Shown here: in pieces, positions 22,612-33,784 of the stretch
Layout: every line of letters begins with the position of its first letter
How positions within the stretch are numbered: position 1 is the first letter of the stretch
Assembly (NCBI GenBank): GCA_015680685.1
Contig: MNCI01030391.1
Coordinates: 27,193-91,192 of the forward strand
DNA from: Gnetum montanum
Taxonomy: Eukaryota; Streptophyta; Gnetopsida; Gnetales; Gnetaceae
DNA length: 64,000 nt
Reading direction: 5' to 3'
Notes under the pieces: model-generated
Databases searched by the model: none
The model's input: only the letters and a program-made list of their open reading frames with translations
What the model was told of the DNA's origin: nothing
Made by a program: the position numbers and the translations under genes

Positions 22612-23159
22612 TGATGGGATGTGATATCACATAGTCCATGATATTGCGTAGGCGATCTCATAGCCCATCGCCTTGTCTATAAATAAGAGGTGGATTTCCC
22701 TTGTAAGATCATCTAGATCTAGACCCTTAGCTAAATTTTGGCAATTTTACCATTCTAGAGATAGAATAATGTCCATGTGCCCATAGTAGGAGTCTCAAAG
22801 TGCATGGATATTTATTCGAGCAAATTGTACCTGAGCACACATTTGTGTATGGAAATAAAGATAAACTTTTTGATAAACCTTGCAGTGCATGGACTAAGCT
22901 AATTAGGATTTAATTAATGTTAAATGCTTAAATGCTTTTTTAGATAATTAATATCTCTCAACCCTCAACTCCTAGTTAAGTGCATTTAGTACGACCACTT
23001 CGAGCACGTGTGCTACACTTGGTAACCCAGTAACAAATAGCGTTTGGTAATCCCAGTAGCATTGCACTGGTTCAAGGTGTGTATAGTAAGTGGGAACGGA
23101 TTGTGCATGAGACACTCATACTCGTATGGTTAAGTGTAGGGGTACCTCACCACTCATCA
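22612..23159 (+). repeat. 3' LTR of nested element
   Basis: 548 bases from TGATGGGATGTG to CACTCATCA. A TATA box (TATAAATA) lies at 22,678-22,685. Relative to the 5' LTR and the LTR at 27,634-28,479 it lacks about 230 bases in the 3' third. The target duplication ATTAT follows. Confidence 0.85.
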
Positions 23160-23389
23160 ATTATAGTACTTGGCTTAGTTTTATAATTTTCTTAATTGCA
23201 ATTTACCTTAAGCATTATTTAGATTCATGTAATTCAAAACATGTATGAAGGAGCTACTACTAAAATTAGAATAGCTTGTGGAATAACATATAATTTTTGA
23301 GTCATAGTAAGTATACATCAAGGGAATATTGATTTCAACAATTTTTTAAAATGTGTTATTTTCTTATGAGGTATAGAAAATTGAAAGAA

Positions 23390-24010
23390 TGACCATAAAT
23401 ATACTTTAGGATATATAGTTGACATGGTATAGTGAAATTAATAAAGATATTAGAAATGGAATTGAGACAGAATGATCAAAATAGAGATAGCCTAGTGGTA
23501 TTCTTATGATAAAAAGTCAATAGAATTTAAAAAAAAATTATAGGATAAAAATAAGGCTTACTATCTTATATGATGCTGAATGTTGGGTAGTATAAAGAAA
23601 GCATGAACAACAAATTAGTGTGACAAAAATGTAAATGCTTTGATGGATGTTGAATAATACTAGAAGAGATAAATTACATAATACAAATGTTAGAAGATGA
23701 CTTGGAGTGGCTTTTATTTTAGATAAGCTACAAGAAGATAGGCTTAGGTAGTTTAGACATGTGCAAAGAATATGAGACAATAAATATATAAATAAAGGTT
23801 GCTAAATCATTGTTCTAAGAAAGCCACCAAAAGAAAGATCAAAGAAGATATGGGAAAAATGAGCAAAGATGATTTGAAGAAACTACAAATAAACAAAGAT
23901 CTACCTTTTCATAAAGGTGAATGGTGAAAAAGAAGTCATGTAGCTAACCCTATTTTGTTGGAACAAGGTCGAGATAATGATGATTTTTAAGAAAATTTTT
24001 GGATTACTTA
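23390..24010 (+). pseudogene. RTE-like LINE C-terminus, copy 1, unit A
   Basis: Plus-strand frames give motifs of the RTE-type C-terminal region: KDIRNGIETE, ILYDAECWVV (consensus LYGAECWAV), RLR-x-FRHVQR (consensus RLRWFGHVQR), and a tail with KPPKERSKKIWEK and HVANPILLEQ. Stops are frequent. Only the 3' end is present, as expected for a 5'-truncated insertion. The unit B copy is 51,840-52,420. Confidence 0.75.
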
Positions 24011-24299
24011 AATTTTATTAAAATAGGCTACTAAGCCAATTGGTTAAAATAGCCCTGATTTCAATTAACATTATTATAATGAATTTTTATTCCAAATGGT
24101 CTGATGTTTCTTTCTATAAAGATTTCTGTTATACAAAGAATTGAGCTATTATCTATTAACTACCTATGATTTTTTAAAAGGGGATCATATTTTATGTGTT
24201 TTACAAGTGGTAATTTACAAGATTTGATATATTGTGTATCTTTCAAGTGTTGTTTCAATATAATAGAAAAAGCTCAACCAATTTGATCCATGCGCCAAC

Positions 24300-24760
24300 C
24301 AAATAGTGAAATTAATAAAGATATAAAAAATATAATTGAGATAGGATGATCAAAATAGAAACAGGCTAGTGATGTTCTATGTGATAAAAAATAATAATAA
24401 ACCAAAGAGAAAATTTTACAAGATAGGAATAAAACCTTCTATCTCATATGATGCTAACTCTTAAGCTGTACAATAAAAACATAAATAATAAACTAGAAAT
24501 GTGGATGCTTAGATGAATATTATATGTTACCAAAATGGATAAACTAAAAAACATAGATATTAGAGGAAGACTTAGAACTGTTTCCATTTTAAATAAGTTT
24601 CAAGAATGGCAACTTGGATGGTTTGGGCATGTGCAAAGATGAGACAATAAACTATAAAAATAGGTTGCTACATTAGAGTTCCAAAAACATATTAAAAGAA
24701 AGACCACAAAAAGAAAAAAAAGAAAGAAAAACATGGGATAATGGTAGCTTGCTTTGGACT
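24300..24760 (+). pseudogene. RTE-like LINE C-terminus, copy 2, unit A
   Basis: A second copy of the same region has RLRTVSILNKFQEWQLGWFG followed by HVQR-stop, ending in an A/G-rich stretch. It is closer to the consensus than copy 1. Unit B has it at 52,860-53,290. Tandem LINE tails suggest repeated insertion near one site. Confidence 0.75.
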
Positions 24761-25717
24761 CACTATCTTTGAGTGCATTGAAAATAAAAGGCTGTGTGAA
24801 GCAAAATTCAAGTCGCAATCTTTCTCTTGTGTAAGCTTCATTTAAGTTTGTTATAAGTTTTGAATAAAAAGACTTGGAATTTCTTGCTAGTAGTTGAAGT
24901 AATTGCTAGATTTTTTCCAAGATAATTATGTTGTTTGTGTTGAGTTATTTTCTTATTTTCTATTAATTTTTGGTACTACCTTTTACTTACTTACATTTCC
25001 CCTACCTTAATGATGCACTAGAAGTTAACATAAATAACTGCCTTTTCTTTTGAAAAGGAGTAATATTACAAATATTGAGTACATAATTATTAAACAGCAA
25101 TAGAAATTTTTTGAGTTAAAAGATTATTAGAAAGACCATCCCAATTTTGATCAATACATATGCACAAAAGGAGAATTAAGGACAAACAATTGCTTTTCCT
25201 AATAGCTGAATTATTTACTTATAAGATGGAAATTCAGGCATTTTCTAAACATATCTTCAGGATTTGTGAACCCTTGAAAGTCTGCCAGCTCACAATAACA
25301 CAAGAAGACTAAATATTAAGAAGATGATTTGATTGATGCTGTATAACTTCATTTAAATTCAGAAGCATTGATAGATTTAATAAAATTGAAAAGCAGATTT
25401 ATAATTAAATCTTGCTTTTATCCTATCCAAAACAAAATCCTTAAGTTAAATTTCAAAACTCTGGCTTACACAAAATTTGTACACTAACATAACCAACTTG
25501 TCTAATTGGGTAGGAAAAACCCGACTGAATTGATCAAATAACACCAAGTTACCGTTATGCTAATATAATAAACACTGCTTATTCAACACGCTCTCTAGAC
25601 ACTTGGGGAAGAATCCGGATCATTTTCTTTCCCGGCTACATAAATTCTTGGGGAACAATAAGGATCTTCCCTTTTCATAGCTTGATAATTCTTATCTCTT
25701 TTCTTCTCACCAATCTT
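24761..25717. other. 3' flank of the C2-domain gene, unit A
   Basis: I see no repeat signature of note. The sequence is low-copy-like and conserved in unit B (about 53,690-54,680). Relative to B it lacks about 360 bases that lie between 53,325 and 53,685 in B. Confidence 0.4.
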
Positions 25718-26356
25718 TTAAGCATCGGCTACAGTAACTCCAGGTACAATCCCATTGAGAAGCAGCTTTCTAATATCATACGGTATTGTGACATTACATT
25801 TCTCCATATGAAAAAACTCTCTCAAAAGAATCAAAGAATCATTGGGCAAGGATAAATACAGTTCACCAATCCTACTACCATCTTTTGTAATATAACTCCA
25901 ATACTGGGCAGTGTCATAATCCATGTGGACATTGGTGGAATCTGGATTCAGAAGCACATCAACAATGGGTAAAATAGCAGTGCCTACTAATTCTTTGTAT
26001 CCCAGGAAGCTTTTGATGTATACATCAAAATATAAAGCTGGTTCTTCTCCATAACTTTTTTCAAGATCCTTCTCAACATCTCTGAGTGAAATGGTTTCAA
26101 ACCAAGCTGGACTGCCATCCAGCTCCCTGTATTTCGCAGACTTAGTTGTAGCTCTGTGATTCCTGTTGATGTAAACTTTCACAAAGTATTCAGGCTTGAT
26201 ACACCATAGTTCCGGTATCTTGTGGGTACCTAAAAACATTACCTTCACCACGTTCAGCTTTAATAGCTTTTCTGGTTTCTGCATCTTCCTTCTTTTCAGC
26301 AGGCGTAAGGGATTTTCTATGTACTTCAGTGGATTGTGACCACGAATTCTGACCAT
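25718..26356 (-). CDS. C2-domain protein, 212 aa, intact
   Basis: A minus-strand frame runs without a stop from ATG (26,356) to TAA (25,718). The context CAGCCATGG is a good plant start. Residues 1-30 are basic (PLRLLKRRKMQKPEKLL); a C2 domain covers about 32-170, with KLNVVKVMFLG as first strand, EYFVKVYINRNHRATTKSAK, PAWFETISLRD, LYFDVYIKS, GTAILPIVDVLL and GELYLSLPNDS as last strand. C2 domains often bind membranes or partner proteins. The Asp residues that usually hold calcium (DPYVKV, FDVYDxD) are replaced, so calcium-independent binding is likely. I see no signal peptide or membrane segment. The rest of the window is transposon debris, so this could be a real gene or a surviving fragment of a larger C2 protein. 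Confidence 0.75.
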   Translation of the reverse strand: MVRIRGHNPLKYIENPLRLLKRRKMQKPEKLLKLNVVKVMFLGTHKIPELWCIKPEYFVKVYINRNHRATTKSAKYRELDGSPAWFETISLRDVEKDLEKSYGEEPALYFDVYIKSFLGYKELVGTAILPIVDVLLNPDSTNVHMDYDTAQYWSYITKDGSRIGELYLSLPNDSLILLREFFHMEKCNVTIPYDIRKLLLNGIVPGVTVADA

Positions 26357-26490
26357 GGCTGTGTCGAGATGTGTATATAACAGACCTTGAATTAACGAAT
26401 TGGAGGGATATGTCGTTTTGATTTCAGTATCGGGGGTTTGCTAGAAATACGTAATCCAAGAGAGGTTCACCGACTTTGTTTTATAGCAGC
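26357..26490 (-). promoter_or_regulatory. Putative promoter and leader of C2 gene, unit A
   Basis: Read on minus, GCTATAAAACAAAGTC about 120 bases upstream of the ATG resembles a plant TATA box; unit B keeps GGTATAAAAGAAAGTC. A second TATA-like GTTATATACAC lies about 25 bases before the ATG. Position and conservation are the only evidence. Confidence 0.4.
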
Positions 26491-27370
26491 CCAAAAACAA
26501 TTTAAGGTTAAGTTTTCTAAAAAAAAATAAATAAAACATGAACCTTGAAATTACGGTAACGGGAAACAGATGGGGTTAGCGGCATGCAAACAACCACAAG
26601 GGTTCTTATTTTTAAAATATTAAAACAAAAATTTAGGAAGTAACCGTGCAAGTAATTTTAAAACACAATTGCACTTTGAAATTATGGAATTTATTCTGTA
26701 ATTTAACTCTAAATTAATCTATTCTTGTTTTGCTAATAGAAAAACTCTTGAATTAAAAGTTCAAAGTTATGGTTCATGATAAGTTATAAAGTTCTAACCA
26801 TATATCTTAAAGGTAATCTTTGTTTAAAAAACTATTCTACTTTGACACCCTTACCCTTCCACAACCCCCCACACCCCCTTCCCCTAAAATTGTCATGCAC
26901 ATCACCTTTTGGTATAAACATCCAATAGAGTAGTTTCATAATTCCTATTAGATAATTTGGTTTTCTAATCCATAACTCAATGTTGTTAGAAAAATTGTTA
27001 TTAAATTTTAAACTTGTTAGATTTTATATTTATTTAAGAGACTAAAAGGAAACTTTACATCATGGACGAGTGTATGGTAGTATGGATTGAACTTTTCATT
27101 GTATAAACAAAAATTTCACTAAACCAACCACCTTTTTGGTATGGTATGGGACCATTTATAAATTATTGGTATTGAAAGTACGTATTTTTTAAATTGTTTT
27201 GTTTTTTCTTTTGTTTCTTAGGTTATTTTGTGGGGATGGGTATTGGTACCTAAAATAATTGAAATATAGGTATCCCAAGATATATAGTCAAATAGAACTT
27301 TATACCTTATCATTTCCAACTAGAATCAAAACCATAACTTGGAGATTTCAAACCAAAAATGTTACCACTA
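26491..27370. other. Upstream flank of the C2 gene, unit A
   Basis: No gene is seen here. The sequence is AT-rich and collinear with 55,410-56,251 of unit B. A C-rich stretch (CACAACCCCCCACACCCCCT-like, near 26,860) is shared with B in part. Confidence 0.4.
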
Positions 27371-27450
27371 TGAATGGGCAATGGAGTAATCCAACATCCA
27401 ACCATACAAGTTNGTAAGTAAATCTATTCTATCCTTAGTATAATGTCATC
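27371..27450 (-). repeat. Minus-oriented LTR piece with single N
   Basis: TGAATGGGCAATGGAGTAAT matches the plus start (56,252) of the unit B LTR, and GTAAATCTATTCTATCC after the N at 27,413 matches about 56,519. Roughly 200 bases of LTR are missing at the N, so the join has collapsed or lost sequence. Confidence 0.65.
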
Positions 27451-27464
27451 TATGTATAATATTC

Positions 27465-28479
27465 ACCACAATGGTTATGAACACCAATGCTGTAATTCAT
27501 TTTTCGATCTATTCACCAGGCACTTTGAGTTTTTCTTCCATGTCACCGTCAATTGTCATTCAATTAATAATTCCATACCTTTTAATATTTTGTAAGGAAC
27601 TTGAGAATGAGTTTTCATTCAGTTGTGAGGGTATGATGAGCCCTAATATTGGACCCCTGTTATTGAATCCCCAATGTCAGATACACGATATCAGAGATGC
27701 TAAAGTGATATTAGACAAGCGATGTTGCATCTTGTCTCATTGCCTATAAATAAGAGATAGGAGCACTTGGTTTCAATAATTTTTCTTAGTCCTTTAGCTG
27801 AGCTCTTACAATTTTTTCTTTCCAGAGTTAGAATTATTTCTATGTGCCCATAGTAGGAGTAATAAACTGAACAGATCTTTATTCAAGAATTGTGTACCTG
27901 AGCACACCTTGTGTCCCGAAATAATGACAAACTTTGTGATAAAGCTTGCAGCATTGAGAATAGCTTAATTATTGCATTTAATGTTATTTACTATTATTTG
28001 ATGCTTTCATTAGTTATTCAATGTTATTTCTATTGAATTGTTAATTATCAACGAAATAGCACACTTAGCACAACCACTTCGAGCATATGGGAAACACTTG
28101 GTAACCTAGTAACGACTAGTGTTTGGTAATCCCAGTAGTGTTGCACTAGTTTAGGATGTGTCCAGAGAGTGGGAATGGATGCTAGTGTTAGGATTTGATT
28201 CACATTAGAGTTACAAAAAATCCATTATTTAATTAAATATTTTCATTGCACACACTTAGGGGACTAAGATAGAAAATATAAAAAACATAAAAATCATATA
28301 CCTTGAGTTTACTTAACCATATAATTGTGCCTTACAAGTAAGCTTGGGAAGACAATAACTACATAACTCATCCTTGTTCCATGTAGGAGCATAAGCACTT
28401 AATCCTTGGAGTTTGACTAGATCACACGTGAACATTCGTATTTGTATGGTTGGATGTAGGGGTACCTCACTGCTCATTA
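27465..28479 (+). mobile_element. 3' end of a second plus-strand gag-protease element, with LTR
   Basis: Positions 27,465-27,633 match the internal 3' end of the nested element (22,470-22,611), and 27,634-28,479 is an 846-base LTR with start TGATGAGCCC, TATA box TATAAATA at 27,745-27,752 and end CTGCTCATTA. The rest of the element is missing. On its right it adjoins codon 23 or so of the 3' ORF found at 60,464, so it appears to interrupt that ORF in this unit. Confidence 0.7.
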
Positions 28480-28552
28480 CTTGGCCTCTTGATCTTTTGA
28501 TTCCTTGTTGTGAGGGTCCTCCTTTTGGTATTCGTTTTAGGGCCATTTGCAA
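28480..28552 (-). pseudogene. Start of the large 3' ORF, cut off by an LTR
   Basis: Minus-strand ATG at 28,546 opens MALKRIPKGGPSQQGIKRSR, the same start as the large frame at 60,464. After about 22 codons it runs into the LTR at 28,479. This marks the left edge of unit B. Confidence 0.6.
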
Positions 28553-28619
28553 TCAATCAAGAATTTAGGATTACCAAAGTATTCTTATTAGCACTTTACA
28601 ATTCATAATCCTTCTTGTT

Positions 28620-28900
28620 CTTTTAGTAGATCACATCTTTAGTTCATAATGATTGTAGAGTTAGAAGAATTTCAAAATGAGACCACTAAGAAATGTATCT
28701 TCAAGTTCATGATCTCTCATAGTCATTATCTTCTTAGGTTGATAGTACCTTATAATTAATTGAAATGTTTTATTAAGAGAATATATTGAGTTATTTGGCC
28801 TATATTTATTAATTTCATGATAATATCCTTTATACTTTATCTTACTTACCCTTAAACTATCTTCCAGAGTTAGGAAATTTTTCAAAAAATTTGTTTTAGA
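28620..28900 (-). pseudogene. Conserved short frame, unit B
   Basis: This is the same frame as 25-300, with EDSLRVSKIKYKGYYHEINK and ELEDTFLSG. It is open over about 75 codons. The adjacent G-run is degraded (GTTGTGGCAAG). Function is unknown. Confidence 0.4.
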
Positions 28901-31019
28901 TTTTTCTTGATGTCACTTGCCACAACCAAGTTGAGTGTTCCATGATCAAGAGGATTCAAAAATTGAGGAAATTAGAGCTTTAGGGACAAAGTTATGACCT
29001 GTAGAAGTTAGGATTTTAGAGCTCAAATGAAGAAAAGAAAAAACTCCTTTGATAGCAAATTACAAGAATGAAAATTTTTCTAACTCTCAATGGCTATATC
29101 TGAAATTTCTATGGCATGAAATCATTGATACAACATCAAATCAATGATGTAGGAGGGTCTCATACATCATAGCATGGATGTCACCTAAAAAAGCTACAAT
29201 TTTTGTGAGCATTTTCTGATGGAAAAATGAGTCAATTTGAATGTTAGGAATATAGTAAGCAATGTCAAAAGGTTATATAATAGATATGATGCTCAAAATT
29301 CAAAAATTTGATGTTGTAAATTTCATAAAGAAGGAATGTTAGGCTATGATAGTTTTTAAAAGAGAAAAAATGGATAAGAGATGGGTAAAAAATTTGTTAC
29401 GTATGAACGTATTTATTGGATTGCTAAGAGGAGTATTTATCAATTTCATTATTTCTAGAAGACACAAGATGATGTGGAATTACTTGCCAAGTATGAAATA
29501 TAAGAGTTATATAAGTGGGTCCTCCCCAAAGTAGGTTCCAACCCTTAGTGCCCTTGTATAAACACATCACAAAGTGTCCTTAGGCACTGAAGGATTTGAA
29601 TGCAATGCATACTTGCCTAGTGAAACACACATGTTAGTATCACTAGGTTTGGAAAATTATGATATATTACACAAAATCATAAGTTATGATCAATTGCATA
29701 GTGAGGTGAGATGGACTATAGAAAGGATTGCTGAAATTGGGACATGAGATTTCATACCATAGGCATAATGAATTATTGTGTTTTATAGGTGGTTAAAGTA
29801 ATCATTAGCTCTTATTTCCAAGATTTAAACCAAGTCAAAATCATTATTGAGTAACATCGCATTGTTTCACCTCTTAGATTCACAACCATAAGACTATTCG
29901 TGTTGCAAGGAGTATCATCACTTGGCATTTTGTTCAAAGGAAAAGTTTATTCATTGTACTTTATTATTATTATTAATTTTGAAATTTCTAAGAAGCCACC
30001 TACCTTCAGGCATGGGTAACATATATTTCCAGTGAGACCCCTAGAAATTTATTTTGTGCATACAGGTTATTTGTATTTATGTCAACCTTCCCAAAGGACT
30101 ACTTTAGGCATGGGTAACATGTCTTTTTAGTGACATGGTAAGAGAACACTTATTGTACTCTTACTTCCATTTTTGATTATATGTACAAGGATATAATTAC
30201 AAATTAGTAACATAATAGAACATATAGTAGTGATGCAAGAAATTCCACAAATCTTCTTGATGTCATACCCTTCTCATTCGTACTTGGTTCTTCACTTCTC
30301 TATCTAGGCATAATGATCATATCTATATTTTTAGTTTTACTAGGACAAGGAATATCATTATGGCCATAGTAAGAACATCTTATTATTGGAATGGATGGAT
30401 GGTTTTTGTGGTCTCACTGTACAAATAATTAATTTCTTATGACTTGATAACTTAGAGAAATCTTCACCTTATTGGAACTACATATTATCTTATTTGATGT
30501 GTTTCATTGGAAATTTGAAAAAAATTTGTACAAGTAAAATGAGAAGAAAACATGAAAAATTAGAAAGAATGTCAAGAATTTAAAATATAAAGAGAATGGA
30601 AAATTATCAAAGAACTAGAAAATGTCAAAGAATGGAAAAATGATTAAGAGTTGCGGAAATCTGAAAAAATGAAAAGATATCAAAGATTATGAAGATTGGT
30701 AAGAAATGTGAAAAATTAATAAGAAATGAAAATAGTATAAAAAATTATAAATCATAAAAATTAAAAGATAAAAACGTTAAAAAACACTTATTAATTCCTA
30801 AATTAAGTTAATACATCTTCCCCATGACTGAACTCATTGCCGAGTGTTAGGGAAATGGACCCTAGATCCCTTGGATCACACACTCTAGGTTGCTTACTTA
30901 CCATCCTTAGTGATTTAGTTTTTTGGTTATTGTACCATGTAATCTTGATGGTAATCAAATTTTGATCTTTTGATGATTTATACCTTGTTAAAATAGATGG
31001 TATTTCCATCTTAGAAGGT
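28901..31019. other. Non-coding A-rich block, unit B
   Basis: This is the copy of 302-2,436. A 62-codon plus frame at 29,346-29,534 is not open in A or C and is not called. The purine-rich stretch is at about 30,520-30,780. No reverse transcriptase was found. Confidence 0.45.
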
Positions 31020-31795
31020 GTAGTTATACTTTCTTGTTAATTCTTTAATTCAAATTTCAAGTCCTTAGTTCCCCTATTTGCTGGTGTATGATTATGGTTT
31101 AATATTTTCATTTGTGAGCTCTTAGTTGGGGTCATTTTCTTAGAATAGTAATTAATAAGTGGGTCAAATTATTCCATGCATGTTTTAGATGATTTTAAGT
31201 TCTTAGTTTGTAGCCACTAGGTGTCTTCTGGTTTAGTGGCCCATGCTCCATTGTGTTCACGCAGTTTTTTTTACATCGATTGTGGGCTAATGTTTTGATT
31301 GTGTCGACATTATGATGTGTTGGTACAAAATTGGAACCTTTTTTATCATTGGTGATGCATGGAATCTTTTGTGTATGTATGGCTCTATGCTTTTATTCCT
31401 TAAAAATTTCAAGAGATAAGTCTCTCGTGCTTAACTTAGCATCCATAGTTCTAAGCCATACTCTCTCCATTATGATAGGAAATTCCTCTTCATTATTCTT
31501 TATGTTAATAACCAAGAAGGTTGCTAGATAGGATCACCCTTTGACAGTGGTCACGACATCTTCTATTTTTCCCAAAGGAATGGTTACAAATTAATTTGAA
31601 AGCTATAATTGAATGTTACACTTTTCAAAGGTTGGTAGGTTCCATGCTTTGTATGTTTCTAGAGATATCAAGTTTACTTTAGAACCTAAGTATAGTAGGG
31701 CCCTACATGGTAGATTTTCAATTACTTGTAAATAAATAAAAGGAACTCATGGATCAATCCTTTTCCTAGGAAGTATCTCTGCCTTTATCTAATTT
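31020..31795 (-). pseudogene. Aspartic protease remnant, unit B
   Basis: The minus frame gives RALLYLGSKVNLISLETY at about 31,695-31,650, where the catalytic DSG has become YLG, then VTIPLGKIEDVVTTVKG and EEFPIMMERVWLRTMDAKLS. Several stops are present. The next part continues TQKIPCITNDKKGSNF, related to KKKVPCIT in the nested element. Confidence 0.7.
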
Positions 31796-33665
31796 AATAC
31801 TATCTCTATGAGCATGAAAGTTTTTAGATTAGCATTGGATTATGAATGAGGATCATTATTTCTTGGAGGATTGGATGTGGATAGAGTTGAAGTAGATGTG
31901 CTCATCATCCTTTGAATCCTTTCTAAACTTGTTTAGGATAATGACCATTTCTTGGATTATGCTTCATGAATGATTACGTTATACTATATGCTGACTATAC
32001 TAGTTGCTCTTTTCTGCTAGGGTTGTGATGGTAGTTCCCCTTGCATTATAGGAAATGGAATTGGTGGTAAAGGATTAGGATGTTGACTTAGCGAACCAGT
32101 TTCTTGTGGATGCATGTATGAATTGGAGTCTATCTTGGTGGTGTAGGTCTATGGTATTCTAGTTTATAGTATTGTAAATCTTGAATGACTACATTACTTT
32201 GAGAGATTGAACATTGCACATAGTATCCATATGGGTCTAGTTGTCAATATGGGAACTATTGTCATGGTGGTGGCATGGCCCATAATTGAGGCTATTGGCA
32301 CTATTGGTGGTACTACTCCTATGGCTGTAGATAGGCTCCAGTGGAATACTATATGGGTTGGAAGGCTTGCTTGTAGTTACCTTGAGGATAAGGTAACCAT
32401 TTGGACATCTATTTCTTGATAAATTTGGGATTAGGTGCATATGTCCTTGTTTCTTGTAAGTGTGTCATTATAAGATAACATCCTATGGTATGTTCATATT
32501 GGCATATAACACATCCTTCCTCATCTTCAGAGCTTATTTCTGAACATTCAGCCATTGAGGCCACTTTTCATTTTGTCTAAAGTCTCTCTGCTTCTTCTTA
32601 TCTTTACCTTTAGCAAAGGCTGGCTTAGTTCATACCTTCACAATCTCTAAGGCTATTGTAAACTTTTCATGAATTGAATCCTACATCTTTTCTAGCTTGT
32701 TTGCTATGGTAGTGATAGATTTTTTAAGAGGTAGTGTTTTCTTTTGTATTACCTCATTCAAGGTCTCCTCTTCTTATGGGCCACATAGTCTTCCATCCCT
32801 TTTGCAAATGAATGGATCTTTGTTGTACTCTTCAGTTGACTCTCTTTTCTTTAATTTACCTTCTTCTTTGCCACTTGATCGATTAACCTTTGTATTCAAT
32901 GGATACACATTTCTGATAATTTTCCTTGAGTGTAAACCCTAAAGATCTCTCTATCTTTGTTTTTGATAGTGTAGCTCAGTTGCTCCCATTGAGAAAATCC
33001 ATGGCTTAGGTAGCTATGCAACAATGAATAATATTGGTCCTTTGCTGCATCAAGGGATTTATGGGTTCCTTACTTCCATCCTTGGATCTATTTTCAAAGA
33101 TTGGATACTCAAGGATAAGTTTGATATTTATCTTCAAAAAGCTCCATCATGGTACTCCATTTTGTTCAAGTCATCTATACTAGCTTTTAACTTCTTTCAC
33201 AAGTATCCTTGGCAACAACTTCAATTTCTGCCAATCACTTTCTATGTTTTATAGAATGTAGGAATCATGAACTTCTTGAAGTTGATGTTCAGGATTAGAA
33301 TTGTAACCACCCTCAAATCTAGGCATGTTTTTCATGTCTAGCTTCTTGATGTGGTATCTTTTATGTTCCTAGTTGGTATATAGATAACTTTCTAGATATT
33401 GGTCATACTACAGGTTGTTAAAAAGGATTCATCATCATGATTGGGTTCCCAAGCTTTGTTGTAGTGGTGTCCCCTTTGGTGCTCATACCTTTCTCTATCT
33501 TTCCTTCTATCCATGTACCTTCTTGGTTCATGGTCATCATCTTCTTCATCAGAGTATCTTGGGTGATGATCATAATGATCATGAGTCCTTTGATCTTCCT
33601 TGTCATGGTTTTAATATCTTTGTATCCTTCTATCAAAGTTCATAGAAAATTATTAGGATGAAGAT
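31796..33665 (-). pseudogene. gag remnant, unit B
   Basis: Minus order: charged stretch DEEDDDHEPRRYMDRRKDRE (near 33,540), degraded capsid motifs, EEGCVICQYEHTIGCYL near 32,500 (C-x2-C-x3-H-x3-C) and a Pro/Asn-rich linker. It is the diverged counterpart of 3,121-5,105. Confidence 0.7.
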
Positions 33666-33784
33666 GAAGTTGAAATAGCATAAAATATTCATGCTATAAT
33701 CATCATTTCCAAACTTGAGGTAAGGATTCATTGTAAATGTGAGATATGTAGTCCATGAACTATGATCTTGCATATTTAAGCTTT

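Larger units (their letters stand above)
16412..23159 (+). mobile_element. Nested gag-protease LTR retrotransposon without RT or integrase
   Basis: The element has paired LTRs with TGATG...CATCA ends, a 5-base ATTAT target duplication, a tRNA-Asp-type primer site, gag and protease remnants, about 1.9 kb of non-coding sequence and a polypurine tract before the 3' LTR. Total length is 6.7 kb. I found no reverse transcriptase, RNase H or integrase in any frame, so it resembles non-autonomous TR-GAG-type elements that borrow pol from a relative. Comparable parts of the two LTRs differ at about one base in ten, so the insertion is old. It is absent from the matching site in unit B, so it inserted after the A/B duplication. 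Confidence 0.85.

Noticed and set aside
29346-29534. 62-codon plus frame in the A-rich block of B
   Set aside because: It is interrupted in A and C and has no recognised motif.
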